A stretch of DNA of 64,000 nucleotides from assembly GCF_006170445.1 (NCBI RefSeq), contig NZ_VCNA01000005.1:186001-250000 (forward strand). Direction: 5' to 3'. The position numbers and the translations under genes were made by a program. Shown here piece after piece: positions 1 through 9,267 of the stretch; the first letter of the stretch is position 1, and each line of letters opens with the position of its first letter. Source of the stretch: Brevibacillus dissolubilis (lineage in GTDB: Bacteria; Bacillota; Bacilli; Brevibacillales; Brevibacillaceae). Under the pieces are notes generated by a model. That model made no database searches and was not told the origin of the DNA. It saw only the letters and a program-made list of their open reading frames with translations.

Positions 1-1506
1 CTCAATACAGCGAAAACGACGCCATTCCAAATCGAAGACGAGGTAGAAGTAGATGAGCAGATCCGTCTGAAATACCGTTACCTCGACCTGCGCCGTCCAG
101 AGATGCAGCGCACCATGATGCTTCGCTCCAAAGCAGCAAAAGCATTCCGTGACTTCCTCGACGGCAAAGGCTTCATGGAAGTAGAAACCCCGATGCTCAC
201 CAAGAGCACACCAGAGGGCGCACGTGACTATCTCGTACCATCCCGTGTACACCCAAGCGAATTCTACGCGCTGCCACAATCTCCGCAGCTGTTCAAGCAG
301 CTTCTGATGGTATCCGGTTTCGAGCGCTATTATCAGATCGTCCGTTGCTTCCGCGACGAAGACCTGCGTGCAGACCGTCAGCCTGAATTCACCCAAGTGG
401 ACATTGAGACCTCCTTCTTGCCGATGGAGGAACTGCTCCCAATGATGGAACAAATGGTGGCACACGTATTCAAATCCACACTCGGTGTGGACGTACCGGC
501 TCCATTCCCGCGCCTCACCTATGCAGAAGCAATGGACCGCTACGGCTCCGACAAGCCAGACGTTCGTTTTGGCATGGAGCTGGTGAATGTCGCTGACCTC
601 GTAGAAAACAGCGGCTTCGGCGTATTCGCCAACGCGGTCAAAGCAGGCAACCAAGTCAAAGCAATCAACGCCAAAGGCTGCGGTCACTTCTCCCGTAAAG
701 ACGTAGACGACCTCGGCAAGTTCACTTCCCGCTATGGCGCGAAAGGTCTTGCATGGATCGCGTTTAAGGACAACGAAGTAAAAGGCCCAATCGCGAAGTT
801 CTTCTCTGAGGAAGAAGTGGCAAACCTCAAAGCCCGCACCCAAGCAGAAGAAGGCGACCTGCTCCTCTTCGTCGCTGACAAACCAAAAGTGGTAGCAGAC
901 GCACTCGGCGCACTCCGCACCAAGCTGGGTAACGAGCTTGGCCTGATCGACCACAGCCAATTCGCATTCCTCTGGGTAGTAGACTTCCCGCTGGTTGAGT
1001 GGGATGAAGATGCACAGCGCTACGTGGCTCTGCACCACCCGTTCACCCGTCCAAAAGACGAAGACCTGCACCTCATGGAAACCGACCCAGCAGCTGTCCG
1101 CGCACAAGCATACGACATGGTACTCAACGGCTACGAGCTTGGCGGCGGTTCCATGCGGATCTTCAAGCGTGACGTACAGGAAAAAATGTTCGACCTGCTT
1201 GGCTTCTCCCCAGAAGAAGCGCGTGCCCAATTCGGCTTCCTCTTGGATGCATTCGAATACGGTACACCACCACACGGCGGTATCGCACTTGGTCTCGACC
1301 GACTCGTGATGCTCCTCGCTGGCCGCACCAACCTGCGTGAAGTCATCGCGTTCCCGAAAACCGCGAGCGCAAGCGACCTCATGGTTCAAGCGCCAAGCCA
1401 GGTAGCAGACGCACAGCTCCGCGACCTCAACATCGCCGTCACTGTGGAAAAAGAAGAAAAAGAGCCGGTTGCCAACGCAACAGCAGCCGTAGCAGAAGAT
1501 CAGTAA
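1..1506 (+). CDS. aspS: Aspartyl-tRNA synthetase (5' truncated by window edge)
   Basis: Charges tRNA-Asp with aspartate in the cytoplasm. The frame is open from base 1, so the start and most of the N-terminal OB anticodon-binding domain lie outside the window; 501 residues are visible of roughly 590 usual for bacterial AspRS. Class II core is clear: motif 2 around [18 protein letters not shown], a GAD insertion domain in the middle, and motif 3 near the end ([17 protein letters not shown]). The C-terminal tail is Glu/Ala-rich. The gene is followed by 6S RNA and tcdA, as aspS is in B. subtilis. Identity is essentially certain; only the start is unknown. Confidence 0.97.
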   Translation, partial: LNTAKTTPFQIEDEVEVDEQIRLKYRYLDLRRPEMQRTMMLRSKAAKAFRDFLDGKGFMEVETPMLTKSTPEGARDYLVPSRVHPSEFYALPQSPQLFKQLLMVSGFERYYQIVRCFRDEDLRADRQPEFTQVDIETSFLPMEELLPMMEQMVAHVFKSTLGVDVPAPFPRLTYAEAMDRYGSDKPDVRFGMELVNVADLVENSGFGVFANAVKAGNQVKAINAKGCGHFSRKDVDDLGKFTSRYGAKGLAWIAFKDNEVKGPIAKFFSEEEVANLKARTQAEEGDLLLFVADKPKVVADALGALRTKLGNELGLIDHSQFAFLWVVDFPLVEWDEDAQRYVALHHPFTRPKDEDLHLMETDPAAVRAQAYDMVLNGYELGGGSMRIFKRDVQEKMFDLLGFSPEEARAQFGFLLDAFEYGTPPHGGIALGLDRLVMLLAGRTNLREVIAFPKTASASDLMVQAPSQVADAQLRDLNIAVTVEKEEKEPVANATAAVAEDQ

Positions 1507-1542
1507 TAGTCACGAATAGCAGCAACGATTAAAGGGAATCAT

Positions 1543-1737
1543 GGAAAATAAGCCCTGAGATGTACGTAACCACCGAAGTTTTGAGCCACAAGAGTTTGTT
1601 AAGGGAGTTTATACGTCCGGGTAGCACGAAGGCATGCCTCCATCGAGTGGACGTCTGAGGGCCCCGGCAGGACACCCACCTGCGTAGCTGCAGGTTCAAA
1701 ACTTAGGCTAGGAAGCGGCATAATGGGGCTGTTTTCC
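1543..1737 (+). ncRNA. ssrS: 6S RNA (SsrS/BsrA type)
   Basis: Regulatory RNA that binds the housekeeping RNA polymerase holoenzyme. The gene-free stretch between aspS and tcdA folds as expected: a closing stem pairs GGAAAATAAGCCC (1543) with GGGGCTGTTTTCC (about 1725-1737), and a second long arm pairs AAGTTTTGAGCC with GGTTCAAAACTT, leaving a central bubble and a GC-rich apical arm. B. subtilis bsrA sits in the same place between aspS and yrvM (tcdA). Exact ends are inferred from the closing stem. Confidence 0.85.
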
Positions 1738-1793
1738 TGTCTATAATCCCGACTTTATAACTTGGGTATATATATTGCTTTTGGAAAGGACTT

Positions 1794-2555
1794 ATGAAGA
1801 TGCTTCATCAATTTTCCCGTTGTGAACTCGCATTCGGCCCAGAAGGCTTAGAAAAAATGAAAAACAGCACAGTAGCTGTACTCGGCATCGGCGGTGTCGG
1901 CTCCTTCACCGTAGAAGCGCTCGCCCGCACCGGCGTCGGCAAGCTCGTGCTGATCGATAAAGACGTGGTGGATATCACCAACATCAACCGCCAGATCCAC
2001 GCAACGCTCAACACCATCGGCCAGCACAAAGCTGTTCTGATGCAAGAGCGCATCGCTACGATCAACCCAGAGTGTGAAGTCGTCACGCTCGACATGTTTT
2101 ATAATGAAGAAACAGCAGAAAAACTGTTCGAACACAAGCTCGACTACATCGTCGACGCGATGGACACCGTCTCCGCGAAGATCCATCTGATCATCGAAGC
2201 CAAGCGACGTGGCATCCCGATCATCTCCAGCATGGGGGCGGCGAATAAAATGGATCCGACTAAGTTTCAGGTGGAGGACATCTCTAAGACGAGCTATGAT
2301 CCGATTGCCAAGGTTGTGCGCCGTGAGTTGAAAAAAGCGCGTATCTACAAAGGTGTGAAGGTGGTCTACTCCAAGGAGATTCCTGTGACGATCAAGGAAG
2401 AGGTACGCGATCAGATCGTGAGCAATCCGAACTCTCCGATCCGCAAAGTGAAGCAGCCGCCGGCGAGTAATGCGTTTGTGCCATCTGTGGCGGGGTTGAT
2501 CTTGGCGAGTGTGGTCGTGCAGGATTTGGTTGGCTGGGTGCCGAAGAAGGGGTAG
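1794..2555 (+). CDS. tcdA: tRNA threonylcarbamoyladenosine dehydratase (TcdA/YrvM)
   Basis: An E1-like ThiF-fold enzyme that uses ATP to cyclise t6A37 of tRNA to ct6A. The ATP-binding glycine loop GIGGVGSF lies near residues 31-38, followed by an acidic strand end (VLIDKDVVDITNINRQ) and the DAMDTVSAK segment. Length (253 aa) is normal. The start is ATG preceded by GGAAAGGA; a second ATG six bases on is possible. Its position next to 6S RNA and aspS matches YrvM. It is the last gene before the AT-rich insertion. Confidence 0.93.
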   Translation: MKMLHQFSRCELAFGPEGLEKMKNSTVAVLGIGGVGSFTVEALARTGVGKLVLIDKDVVDITNINRQIHATLNTIGQHKAVLMQERIATINPECEVVTLDMFYNEETAEKLFEHKLDYIVDAMDTVSAKIHLIIEAKRRGIPIISSMGAANKMDPTKFQVEDISKTSYDPIAKVVRRELKKARIYKGVKVVYSKEIPVTIKEEVRDQIVSNPNSPIRKVKQPPASNAFVPSVAGLILASVVVQDLVGWVPKKG

Positions 2556-2698
2556 ACGATTAGGTTTAGATGAGGCTGAGACGCCAGCAACTTATCAGCA
2601 TCGGAATAATATCGTGATGGTAATAGATCAGCGGCAGATTAAATCAAATGTTAGGTGAGAGTAGGGGCATCAAGACTTTTAGCAACTAGGGTAATCAA

Positions 2699-2727
2699 AG
2701 AGAGGGAACTAAGCCCTCTCTTTTTAA
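2699..2727 (+). terminator. Rho-independent terminator
   Basis: AGAGAGGG and CCCTCTCT form a stem followed by a run of T. It lies about 145 bases after tcdA and closes that transcript before the AT-rich island. Confidence 0.75.
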
Positions 2728-2820
2728 TTTGATAGAAAAAAGGTATCAGTTAGATGGAAAAATTCAAAAATCTTAAAGCAAAATAATAATTCTACGAATA
2801 AAGTTTTTGATTTCTTTCTC

Positions 2821-2986
2821 TATAATAAAAGAGTGTAAAGGAAACATAAAATTTTGATGAGACAAGTGTCTAACTTTATTGGTGAGCATCCATCAAAAAA
2901 GATAAACGTTTTATTAACGGATAAAAGCATAAGAGATGAACGACACTCTAGCTTAAAAACTAGCTTTTCAAGCTAGTTTTTTATTA
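2821..2986 (+). ncRNA. Possible small transcript ahead of the nuclease-HerA pair
   Basis: A TATAAT box (2821-2826) with no good -35 is followed about 130 bases later by a clean terminator (11-bp stem AAAACTAGCTT / AAGCTAGTTTT at 2956-2980, then a T tract). This would give a short independent RNA just upstream of the defence-like operon. A 40-codon frame from ATG 2857 runs into the terminator stem, which makes translation less likely. The rest of 2556-3061 holds only the earlier terminator and the operon promoter. Inference from sequence signals only. Confidence 0.35.
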
Positions 2987-3001
2987 TCTTTCGGCAGAAT
3001 A

Positions 3002-3031
3002 ATTCACTAAACCTATTCCAGATGGTACAAT
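3002..3031 (+). promoter_or_regulatory. Promoter of the nuclease-HerA operon
   Basis: Extended -10 TGGTACAAT (TACAAT at 3026-3031) with a weak -35 ATTCAC at 3002-3007, 18-base spacer. A strong SD (GAGGAGG) lies just before the ATG at 3062. Confidence 0.5.
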
Positions 3032-3061
3032 TTAGGGGGAATGTGTCGAGGAGGTTAGAAA

Positions 3062-4207
3062 ATGTCCAGACAACAAATAATTAATGATTCAGCTAAAGAA
3101 AGAGATGGCGGATATTATGCAATAAAAGGATTCCTATACCAGTTTGATGTTACTATTAAAGAAATATTAGTAAATGTTGAAAAGGATGTACAATTCGAGC
3201 AAATACAAGATATAAACTATGAAGACTATGTTATTCAAATTAAACATAAAGAAACGCAAGAATATTCACCTAGCAAGATAAAAAAAGCAATCATACAACT
3301 GTTAGACATATACAAAAATGATGAAAGTAAATACCTATGTTTATATTGTCATTTTAAAGATATCGTCCCCCAACTCAAGCAATTACCGATAACTGAATTG
3401 GATAGTATACTAGGAAGTGAAAGCGGTAATTATACCGAACTACTTAAAGAATCTTTCATTAAAAACTTTACAATAAAATTTTCTCATGATTACGATACTC
3501 AGTTTAATGAAGTCATTGGCCTGATTCAGAAAACCTATAAGCTACCAAGTATAGAAAGTTCGATATATCAGCACGCTCTTATTCGTTCTAAGCTATTAGA
3601 GTTAGCAATAAACAAGGAGAAGAGTTACAGAGTTATCAATAAAGCTAATTTGGACTCCTTCTTACAGGAGGTTCAAAAAGTAAATTTTTCAAGGGGCTAC
3701 TTAGATTTTCTTTCGAAAGAAAAATACGAAAAATTGGTGAAGAAAGAGTTTTTTACCATCGGTTTAAATCTTCTTAACTTTGAACGACTGTTTATAATTG
3801 ATGTGGATGATAATGCAAGTGATACAGATCTATTGTCAATAGTAGGAAAATTAATTAAAAAATATTGGAGAAAAGATAAATCTCCAGCTCCCGTTATTTG
3901 TTTTAGGTACATGTCAGTTTCTCGAATAAATATTATTAAACAACAACTTTTTGATGATAGAGTAAATTTCTGTGATGGGACTTTTTTTAATGGTGACAAA
4001 TTTCGACTTGAGAAAGTGATGGAGAAAAATTTCAATTATCAAGTTAAGTTTATCGATGAAAGTAACATTCCGCTGTTGATAAATAATCATTTTGTGCATG
4101 AAATATATCATTTCTATTCATTGAATATTGTTAACTTTAATGCAAATAAAATGAAGCAGATACATATTCATGTTCATGAAGCCACTCAGATTTTAAAAAT
4201 GATTTAA
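3062..4207 (+). CDS. Putative anti-phage nuclease (Cap4/DUF4297-type PD-(D/E)xK N-terminus)
   Basis: A 381-aa protein encoded in AT-rich DNA, first gene of a two-gene operon with a HerA ATPase. The N-terminus (about 1-90) carries GGYYAIKGFLYQFD, then acidic residues E46, D50, E54, D55 and Q59-I-K61. This order resembles the dsDNA nuclease domain of Cap4 and DUF4297 defence proteins, where the acidic/QxK residues coordinate metal. The rest (about 100-381) has no domain I recognise and may be a sensor or an assembly surface for HerA. No signal peptide or membrane segment. Known families pair DUF4297 or Sir2 effectors with HerA; that this protein cuts phage or host DNA is inference. It could instead be a Mrr-like restriction protein. 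Confidence 0.65.
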   Translation: MSRQQIINDSAKERDGGYYAIKGFLYQFDVTIKEILVNVEKDVQFEQIQDINYEDYVIQIKHKETQEYSPSKIKKAIIQLLDIYKNDESKYLCLYCHFKDIVPQLKQLPITELDSILGSESGNYTELLKESFIKNFTIKFSHDYDTQFNEVIGLIQKTYKLPSIESSIYQHALIRSKLLELAINKEKSYRVINKANLDSFLQEVQKVNFSRGYLDFLSKEKYEKLVKKEFFTIGLNLLNFERLFIIDVDDNASDTDLLSIVGKLIKKYWRKDKSPAPVICFRYMSVSRINIIKQQLFDDRVNFCDGTFFNGDKFRLEKVMEKNFNYQVKFIDESNIPLLINNHFVHEIYHFYSLNIVNFNANKMKQIHIHVHEATQILKMI

Positions 4208-4228
4208 TCCATTAACGGAGGTGTAATC

Positions 4229-5977
4229 ATGTCGTTTTGCAGCGTAAATGAAGAAAAGATAGCTAAGGTAGTTTCAGTTTTACCTAACAGGATTAAAATT
4301 GAAGTGAGGGACATAGAGAAATTTAAATTACAAAGTGAAAAGTTCTCTGTAGGTTCATATTTAAGAGTATCAGACAGTGAAGACTGTGCATTAATATGTA
4401 TAATAGAAAACTTTTCAATTCAAAAAGAGGATGAAAAAGACGATATATACATTCTGGAAGCTATGCCATTAGGATTTTTAGATACTGAAGGAGAGTTTAC
4501 GAGAGGAGGGAATAATATTGCTATTCCCCCGACCGATGTAGAACCTGCTAGGAAAGAGGAAATTCAAACAATTTATGATAATTTAGATAGTAATACTAGG
4601 TTCTGTTTCTCATCTCTTTCACAAGATATCAATGTAAAGGTTCCTGTAAATGGGAATAGGTTTTTTAATAAACATATCGCGGTTGTGGGTTCTACTGGTT
4701 CTGGAAAATCCCACACAGTCGCTAAGATTATTCAAGAAGCAACTTCAACAAAGAATGAAGGTTATGAGGGATTAAATAACTCGCATATCGTTATCTTTGA
4801 TATTCATTCTGAGTATAAATCTGCATTTCCAAATGCAAATTACCTAGATGCAGAATCATTAGTGCTGCCGTATTGGTTAATGAATGGTGAAGAATTGGAA
4901 GAACTTTTAATAGAAACAGGTGAGAACCAAGCTTATAATCAATCTTCCATATTGCGGAGAATAATAACAAGAAATAAGCAACTTACAAATAATAATGAAA
5001 AAATAATGTATGATGCACCAGTTAAATTTTCACTAGATGAAGTATTAAACTGCATAGTTAATTTAAGTAAAGAAACAAGAAGTTATAAAAATCCAAACAT
5101 TATGTGTCTGAAAGCTGCTGAAAAAGCATTTGGAAGTGATGAGCAAAAATTCGACTTCTATTTTAAAGAACAATATGAATTTGAAGAGGTTAAAGCTCAA
5201 AATATTAATAAAGGTACTTATAACGATGGGACTTTAGAGAAATTTATTTCACGGGTGAAAAATAAATACTACGATAAAAGGCTAGATTTTCTTTTTGGTA
5301 GCAAAGCTACTAATTACACATTTCAAGATTCATTAAAACAAATTTTAGGTTATCAAAGTAATAAAGAATCTAATGTTACGATTATTGACTTAAGTGGAGT
5401 TCCTTTTGAAGTATTGAGTATAACTGTATCTTTAATTTCCAGACTAGTTTTTGAATACGGGTATTACTTTAAAAAATATATTGATAATAATGTGAAGTCT
5501 CATAATGAAAAAGAGTATGCTCCGATATTATTGGTATATGAGGAAGCCCATAAATACGTTCCTAAAACACAGTCAGCTAAATATAATGCTTCAAGAATAT
5601 CCATAGAACGTATTGCCAAGGAAGGAAGGAAGTACGGAGTAAGTGCTATGATTGTAAGTCAAAGACCTTCGGAAATATCAGAGACGATTTTCTCACAGTG
5701 TAGCAACTTTATTTCAATGCGTTTAACTAATCCAGATGACCAAAACTATGTAAAAAAGTTAATGCCAGATAACTTAGGACCATTAACTGATTCGCTTGCT
5801 ACCCTAAAAGAGGGCGATGCTATCATATTAGGAGATTCCTTAATAATGCCTTCGCTAGTTACAATCGATAGGTGTTCACCTACTCCTTCATCTAATGATA
5901 TTATGTACATAGAACACTGGAAAAGGAAGTGGCTAGATATTCCATTTGATGAATTAGCTAATAAATGGATTAAATAG
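4229..5977 (+). CDS. HerA-type ATPase of the nuclease-HerA defence pair
   Basis: A 582-aa hexameric translocase-type ATPase of the HerA/FtsK superfamily. Residues about 1-110 look like the HAS barrel; Walker A is GSTGSGKS at 154-161 (K160); Walker B is ILLVYEE ending at E438/E439; RIAKEGRKYG and SQRPSEIS follow, the arginine-finger and sensor region typical of HerA. It starts 21 bases after the nuclease gene with its own SD (GGAGGTG), so the two are co-transcribed. Known HerA defence partners form a ring that activates the nuclease; a housekeeping HerA-NurA role is less likely because this pair sits in an AT-rich insertion between tcdA and rarA. Confidence 0.82.
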   Translation: MSFCSVNEEKIAKVVSVLPNRIKIEVRDIEKFKLQSEKFSVGSYLRVSDSEDCALICIIENFSIQKEDEKDDIYILEAMPLGFLDTEGEFTRGGNNIAIPPTDVEPARKEEIQTIYDNLDSNTRFCFSSLSQDINVKVPVNGNRFFNKHIAVVGSTGSGKSHTVAKIIQEATSTKNEGYEGLNNSHIVIFDIHSEYKSAFPNANYLDAESLVLPYWLMNGEELEELLIETGENQAYNQSSILRRIITRNKQLTNNNEKIMYDAPVKFSLDEVLNCIVNLSKETRSYKNPNIMCLKAAEKAFGSDEQKFDFYFKEQYEFEEVKAQNINKGTYNDGTLEKFISRVKNKYYDKRLDFLFGSKATNYTFQDSLKQILGYQSNKESNVTIIDLSGVPFEVLSITVSLISRLVFEYGYYFKKYIDNNVKSHNEKEYAPILLVYEEAHKYVPKTQSAKYNASRISIERIAKEGRKYGVSAMIVSQRPSEISETIFSQCSNFISMRLTNPDDQNYVKKLMPDNLGPLTDSLATLKEGDAIILGDSLIMPSLVTIDRCSPTPSSNDIMYIEHWKRKWLDIPFDELANKWIK

Positions 5978-6307
5978 ACCTTTACAATTATCATGTAGAG
6001 ATGGGAAAGCAGACTGGCAGGGAGGTTTTACATCACTTTAGCCTTTCTTTTCAAGCGTAAAAGGCTAGGTAGATTAGCGCGTAACCAGAAAATTACATAA
6101 AGCAATTCTTGGTTATTTTAAGTTGATTTTAGGTTTCAATGATAACTTTCCAAGACGCTTTAAGCTCTTGGTATGAATGATCAGCCTGTTTGGATATTCA
6201 GTGAGCAATAACAAGGCGAAGCCGACGACCAGTGAGTTTATCGGCAATCTGTCGGAAACCACCAGCAATTCGTAAATCCCATCATTCAAAGAAAGAAAAA
6301 ATCATAC
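5978..6307. other. AT-rich intergenic segment closing the defence insertion
   Basis: No supportable gene in about 330 bases. Read on the minus strand, 6126-6290 gives a stop-interrupted protein-like stretch that could be the remnant of a mobile gene, but I cannot assign it. This is presumably the right-hand junction of the inserted island. Confidence 0.4.
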
Positions 6308-6352
6308 AAAAAGCCCTTCCGCTTTGATTTATCGAGCAGAAGGGCTTTTTTC
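6308..6352 (-). terminator. Terminator after the DUF2935-like gene
   Basis: AAAAAGCCCTTC and GAAGGGCTTTTT form a long stem, so it can work in both directions. It sits directly downstream of the minus-strand gene and also caps the HerA operon side. Confidence 0.8.
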
Positions 6353-6359
6353 TATGTTA

Positions 6360-6791
6360 TCAAATCACTTTCTCCGTCAACATCGCCTGCGTAATCCCAA
6401 CAAAATACTCCGACTCCCGGCGAATATGATGAAGAACCGTTTTCGCAACCATATTCGTCTTAATCGGCACACTCTCAGCCGCAAGCTGGTCAAGAAACGC
6501 TATAAACTCCACGCTTTGATTCGCACTAAACAACACCAACTCACGGATTTGCCCCATCACCGCACTTGAAGGAGTCGCCCCACTGCGGGCCACTGCCTCA
6601 ATATACCTGACGAACAGTGCCTCCGTCTGTTGAAAAGCCAGCTCCCACTTCTCCAATGCCGCCACAAACGGCGCCTCCAAGTTCGGAGCCAGCGCGCGGA
6701 TGACTTGTGTATGCTCAGCCTCTTGATGCTTCCAGAACTGCCCCTCGTCTAAGATGCGAAGCGGCATTTTATCCTCATAATAAAATTGCAC
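6360..6791 (-). CDS. DUF2935-like four-helix protein
   Basis: A 143-aa soluble all-helical protein. FWKHQEAEHTQVI near residues 19-31 and a C-terminal HHIRRESEYF give the spaced His/Glu pattern seen in DUF2935 proteins, a ferritin-like family of unknown function common in spore formers; full-length members usually have two such halves, so this looks like a single-domain version. The start is GTG with GGGGGAG eight bases upstream. Metal binding is inferred from the family fold, not shown. It is transcribed divergently from rarA. Confidence 0.6.
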   Translation of the reverse strand: MQFYYEDKMPLRILDEGQFWKHQEAEHTQVIRALAPNLEAPFVAALEKWELAFQQTEALFVRYIEAVARSGATPSSAVMGQIRELVLFSANQSVEFIAFLDQLAAESVPIKTNMVAKTVLHHIRRESEYFVGITQAMLTEKVI

Positions 6792-6934
6792 AGAATACTC
6801 CCCCAGTGATTGTATGTTGGCTCGACGGTATAGGGTATGAGGGAGGTGGGCGAGTGGTCACTTGACCCAAGCTTTTTTTCATTCTCAAAACTCAAAAAAG
6901 TTCCTCCCCCCACCCAATTATGCTATCATGAATA

Positions 6935-6943
6935 GATAAACCT
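6935..6943 (+). promoter_or_regulatory. Extended -10 promoter element for rarA
   Basis: TGCTATCAT fits an extended -10 (TG-N-TATCAT) about 45 bases before the rarA start. No convincing -35 is seen. Confidence 0.4.
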
Positions 6944-6986
6944 AGCTTCCCAATCGACTTAATACACAATGGAAGGAACACCGACC

Positions 6987-8315
6987 ATGGATTTATTCTC
7001 ATTTGCCTATGAACAGCAGGACGCGGGGAACAAGGCGCAGCCTTTGGCAGCCCGACTGCGTCCAAGAACGCTGGATGAGGTGTTGGGGCAGGAGCATATC
7101 GTAGGAGAGGGTAAGCTGCTTCGCCGAGCGATTGAGGCGGATCAGGTCTCTTCCTTGATCTTTTATGGGCCGCCGGGGACCGGTAAGACCACGCTGGCCA
7201 AAGTGATCGCCCGTACCACCAAATCCTATTTTGCCGAGCTGAATGCCGTGACAGCGGGGGTGGCGGATATCCGCCGGATCGTGGACGAAGCCAAGGACCG
7301 TCTGGTGATGAACGGCCAGCGTACCACCTTGTTCGTCGACGAGATCCACCGCTTCAATAAATCGCAACAAGACGCCCTTTTGCCATATGTAGAAGAAGGG
7401 ACCATCATCCTGATCGGCGCGACGACGGAGAATCCGTTTTTTGAAGTCAATGCGGCGCTGTTGTCGCGCTCGCAGATTTTTCAGCTGCAATCCATCTCAG
7501 AGGATGACCTCAAGCGTGTCGTGCATCGGGCGCTGACCGATGAGCAGAACGGTCTGGGTGAGCTGCATGTCACCATTGATGAGGAGGCACTGGATCATCT
7601 GGTGCGCTATGCCGAGGGGGATGCCAGACGGTTGCTGAATGCACTGGAGCTGGCGGCCAGCACGACACCGCTGTCTGCTGACGGGTCGATCCGCATCACG
7701 TTGGACGTGGCGGTAGAGTCGATCCAACGCCGCGCCGTCCGTTATGACAAAAGCGGGGATAACCACTATGACACGATCTCGGCGTTTATCAAGTCGATTC
7801 GCGGCTCTGACCCGGATGCGGCCTTGTATTGGCTGGCGAGGATGATCGATGCGGGGGAAGACCCGAAATTCATTGCCCGCCGGTTGGTCATCTCTGCGTC
7901 CGAGGATGTGGGCAATGCTGATCCGCAGGCACTCAGTGTGGCCGTCTCGTGCTTCCAGGCGCTAGAGCTGATCGGGATGCCGGAAGGACGGATTGCGCTC
8001 GGGCAGGCGACCACCTATCTTGCCACCGCACCGAAAAGCAATGCGGCCTATAACGGGATTAACCAAGCGCTCGCTCATGTCCGGGAAGAGGGCCACAAGC
8101 CAGTACCTGCCCATCTGCGCGACCAGAGCTACAAGGGGGCAGCCCGCTTGGGACATGGAGCCGGATACCTCTACCCGCATAACTACCCAGAAGGATATGT
8201 ACCACAACAATATTTACCGGATGGAGTGGACGTGAGCTTCTACCGACCGAAGACCAACGGCTATGAACAGGAGATCCGCGAGCGTCAGTCGAAGCGGGGA
8301 TTATTGAAGGAATAG
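6987..8315 (+). CDS. rarA: Replication-associated recombination protein A (AAA+ ATPase)
   Basis: RarA/MgsA acts at stalled replication forks as a tetrameric AAA+ ATPase related to clamp loaders. Walker A is GPPGTGKT at 61-68 (K67), Walker B is FVDEIHRF, and sensor 1 is GATTENPFF. The C-terminal half has the MgsA tetramerisation region ending in the typical [19 protein letters not shown] stretch. I start it at ATG 6987 because GGAAGG lies ten bases upstream; the in-frame ATG at 6969 has no SD. 442 aa, normal length. In B. subtilis yrvN (rarA) also precedes cymR. Confidence 0.93.
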   Translation: MDLFSFAYEQQDAGNKAQPLAARLRPRTLDEVLGQEHIVGEGKLLRRAIEADQVSSLIFYGPPGTGKTTLAKVIARTTKSYFAELNAVTAGVADIRRIVDEAKDRLVMNGQRTTLFVDEIHRFNKSQQDALLPYVEEGTIILIGATTENPFFEVNAALLSRSQIFQLQSISEDDLKRVVHRALTDEQNGLGELHVTIDEEALDHLVRYAEGDARRLLNALELAASTTPLSADGSIRITLDVAVESIQRRAVRYDKSGDNHYDTISAFIKSIRGSDPDAALYWLARMIDAGEDPKFIARRLVISASEDVGNADPQALSVAVSCFQALELIGMPEGRIALGQATTYLATAPKSNAAYNGINQALAHVREEGHKPVPAHLRDQSYKGAARLGHGAGYLYPHNYPEGYVPQQYLPDGVDVSFYRPKTNGYEQEIRERQSKRGLLKE

Positions 8316-8528
8316 ATAAATTGGCACGGATGATCTTACGAGGCAGAAGGTACAGGAACGCCAAAAAGCGGAAGCCCCGCTTGCCTTCTCTCTAATGAAA
8401 GAAGCCGTGGGCATTCCGCTGTTTACGGTGTATCGGTCTGTGTGTACGAAAAGGTCGGCACGGGTCTGCAAGGATGACGACTTTTCGTTTCTCAGGCACA
8501 GATGACGGGATGATCCATTCCCAGACAA

Positions 8529-8702
8529 CTACGTACGCACGTTACCGCCTGGACGGTTAGGCAGATCGCCGTTTTCATTTGGCTGTTTGGAATTCTCACT
8601 TGCGCCAAAACGGGCTTTGTGCGCGAGAGTACCAGCCGGAACCTCATACAGTGTTTCGGACGGATGGTTTTTGCCTTTTACTTTTGCATCATTTGATGGC
8701 AT
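8529..8702 (-). CDS. Small hypothetical protein (57 aa)
   Basis: A minus-strand frame MPSNDAKVKGKNHPSETLYE... ending NRPGGNVRT, preceded by a strong SD (GGAGGTGA) seven bases before the ATG. It is hydrophilic, rich in Asn, Lys, Gly and Pro, with no signal peptide or membrane segment. It lies between rarA and cymR, divergent from cymR. The composition resembles small spore-associated or cytosolic disordered proteins, but I do not recognise a family. The good SD and clean frame are the main support. Confidence 0.55.
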   Translation of the reverse strand: MPSNDAKVKGKNHPSETLYEVPAGTLAHKARFGASENSKQPNENGDLPNRPGGNVRT

Positions 8703-8835
8703 ATACGGTCACCTCCATGAGTAGCAGTTGACTGTAGTGTGGCGCAAAGCACAGTGTCTCATGTGCGGAGGTAATCACCAGTTCGTGTATGTTTCACCAG
8801 AAAAAAGACGATAGTGAAGAGGAGAGTTGAAACAA

Positions 8836-9255
8836 TTGAAGATCTCGACCAAGGGGCGCTACGGGCTCACGATCATGATGGAGTTGGCTGTTCACCATGG
8901 TGAGGGACCCATCTCACTCAAGAGCATCGCGCAGCGCCATGAATTATCTGAACATTACTTGGAGCAGCTGATCGCACCGCTCCGCAATGCGGGTCTGGTC
9001 AAAAGCATCCGCGGCGCATACGGCGGCTACGTGCTGTCCAAAGCACCGGAGGAAATCACATCCGGGGATATTATCCGTGTATTAGAGGGGCCGATTAGTC
9101 CAGTCGAGTTCTCCGAAGAGGAAGACCCGGCGAAGCGTTATCTGTGGCTGCGCATCCGCGACAGCATCTCAGCGGTGCTGGATTCGACGACCTTGCGCGA
9201 TCTTGTCAATTATCAGGATGATGGACGTTCTGATAATTATATGTTCTATATTTAA
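8836..9255 (+). CDS. cymR: Rrf2-family cysteine metabolism repressor CymR
   Basis: Winged-helix Rrf2 regulator. In B. subtilis CymR, together with CysK, represses cystine uptake and cysteine synthesis genes. The protein is nearly superimposable on that CymR: MKISTKGRYGLTIMMELA at the start, LSEHYLEQLIAPLRNAGLV, then IRGAYGGYVL, GDIIRVLEGPISPVE, and the end YMFYI. It lacks the Fe-S cysteines of IscR. I choose TTG 8836 because GGAGAG sits about ten bases upstream and it matches the family start; TTG 8827 is too close to the SD. iscS follows after 12 bases, so they are an operon. Confidence 0.92.
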   Translation: MKISTKGRYGLTIMMELAVHHGEGPISLKSIAQRHELSEHYLEQLIAPLRNAGLVKSIRGAYGGYVLSKAPEEITSGDIIRVLEGPISPVEFSEEEDPAKRYLWLRIRDSISAVLDSTTLRDLVNYQDDGRSDNYMFYI

Positions 9256-9267
9256 GGGGTACTTCAC

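Noticed and set aside
6126-6290. Transposase remnant on the minus strand
   Set aside because: Only a short, stop-interrupted protein-like stretch; no terminal repeats or transposase motif could be seen.
8323-8508. Possible gene remnant after rarA on the plus strand
   Set aside because: The frame has no start with SD and no family match; it could be chance.
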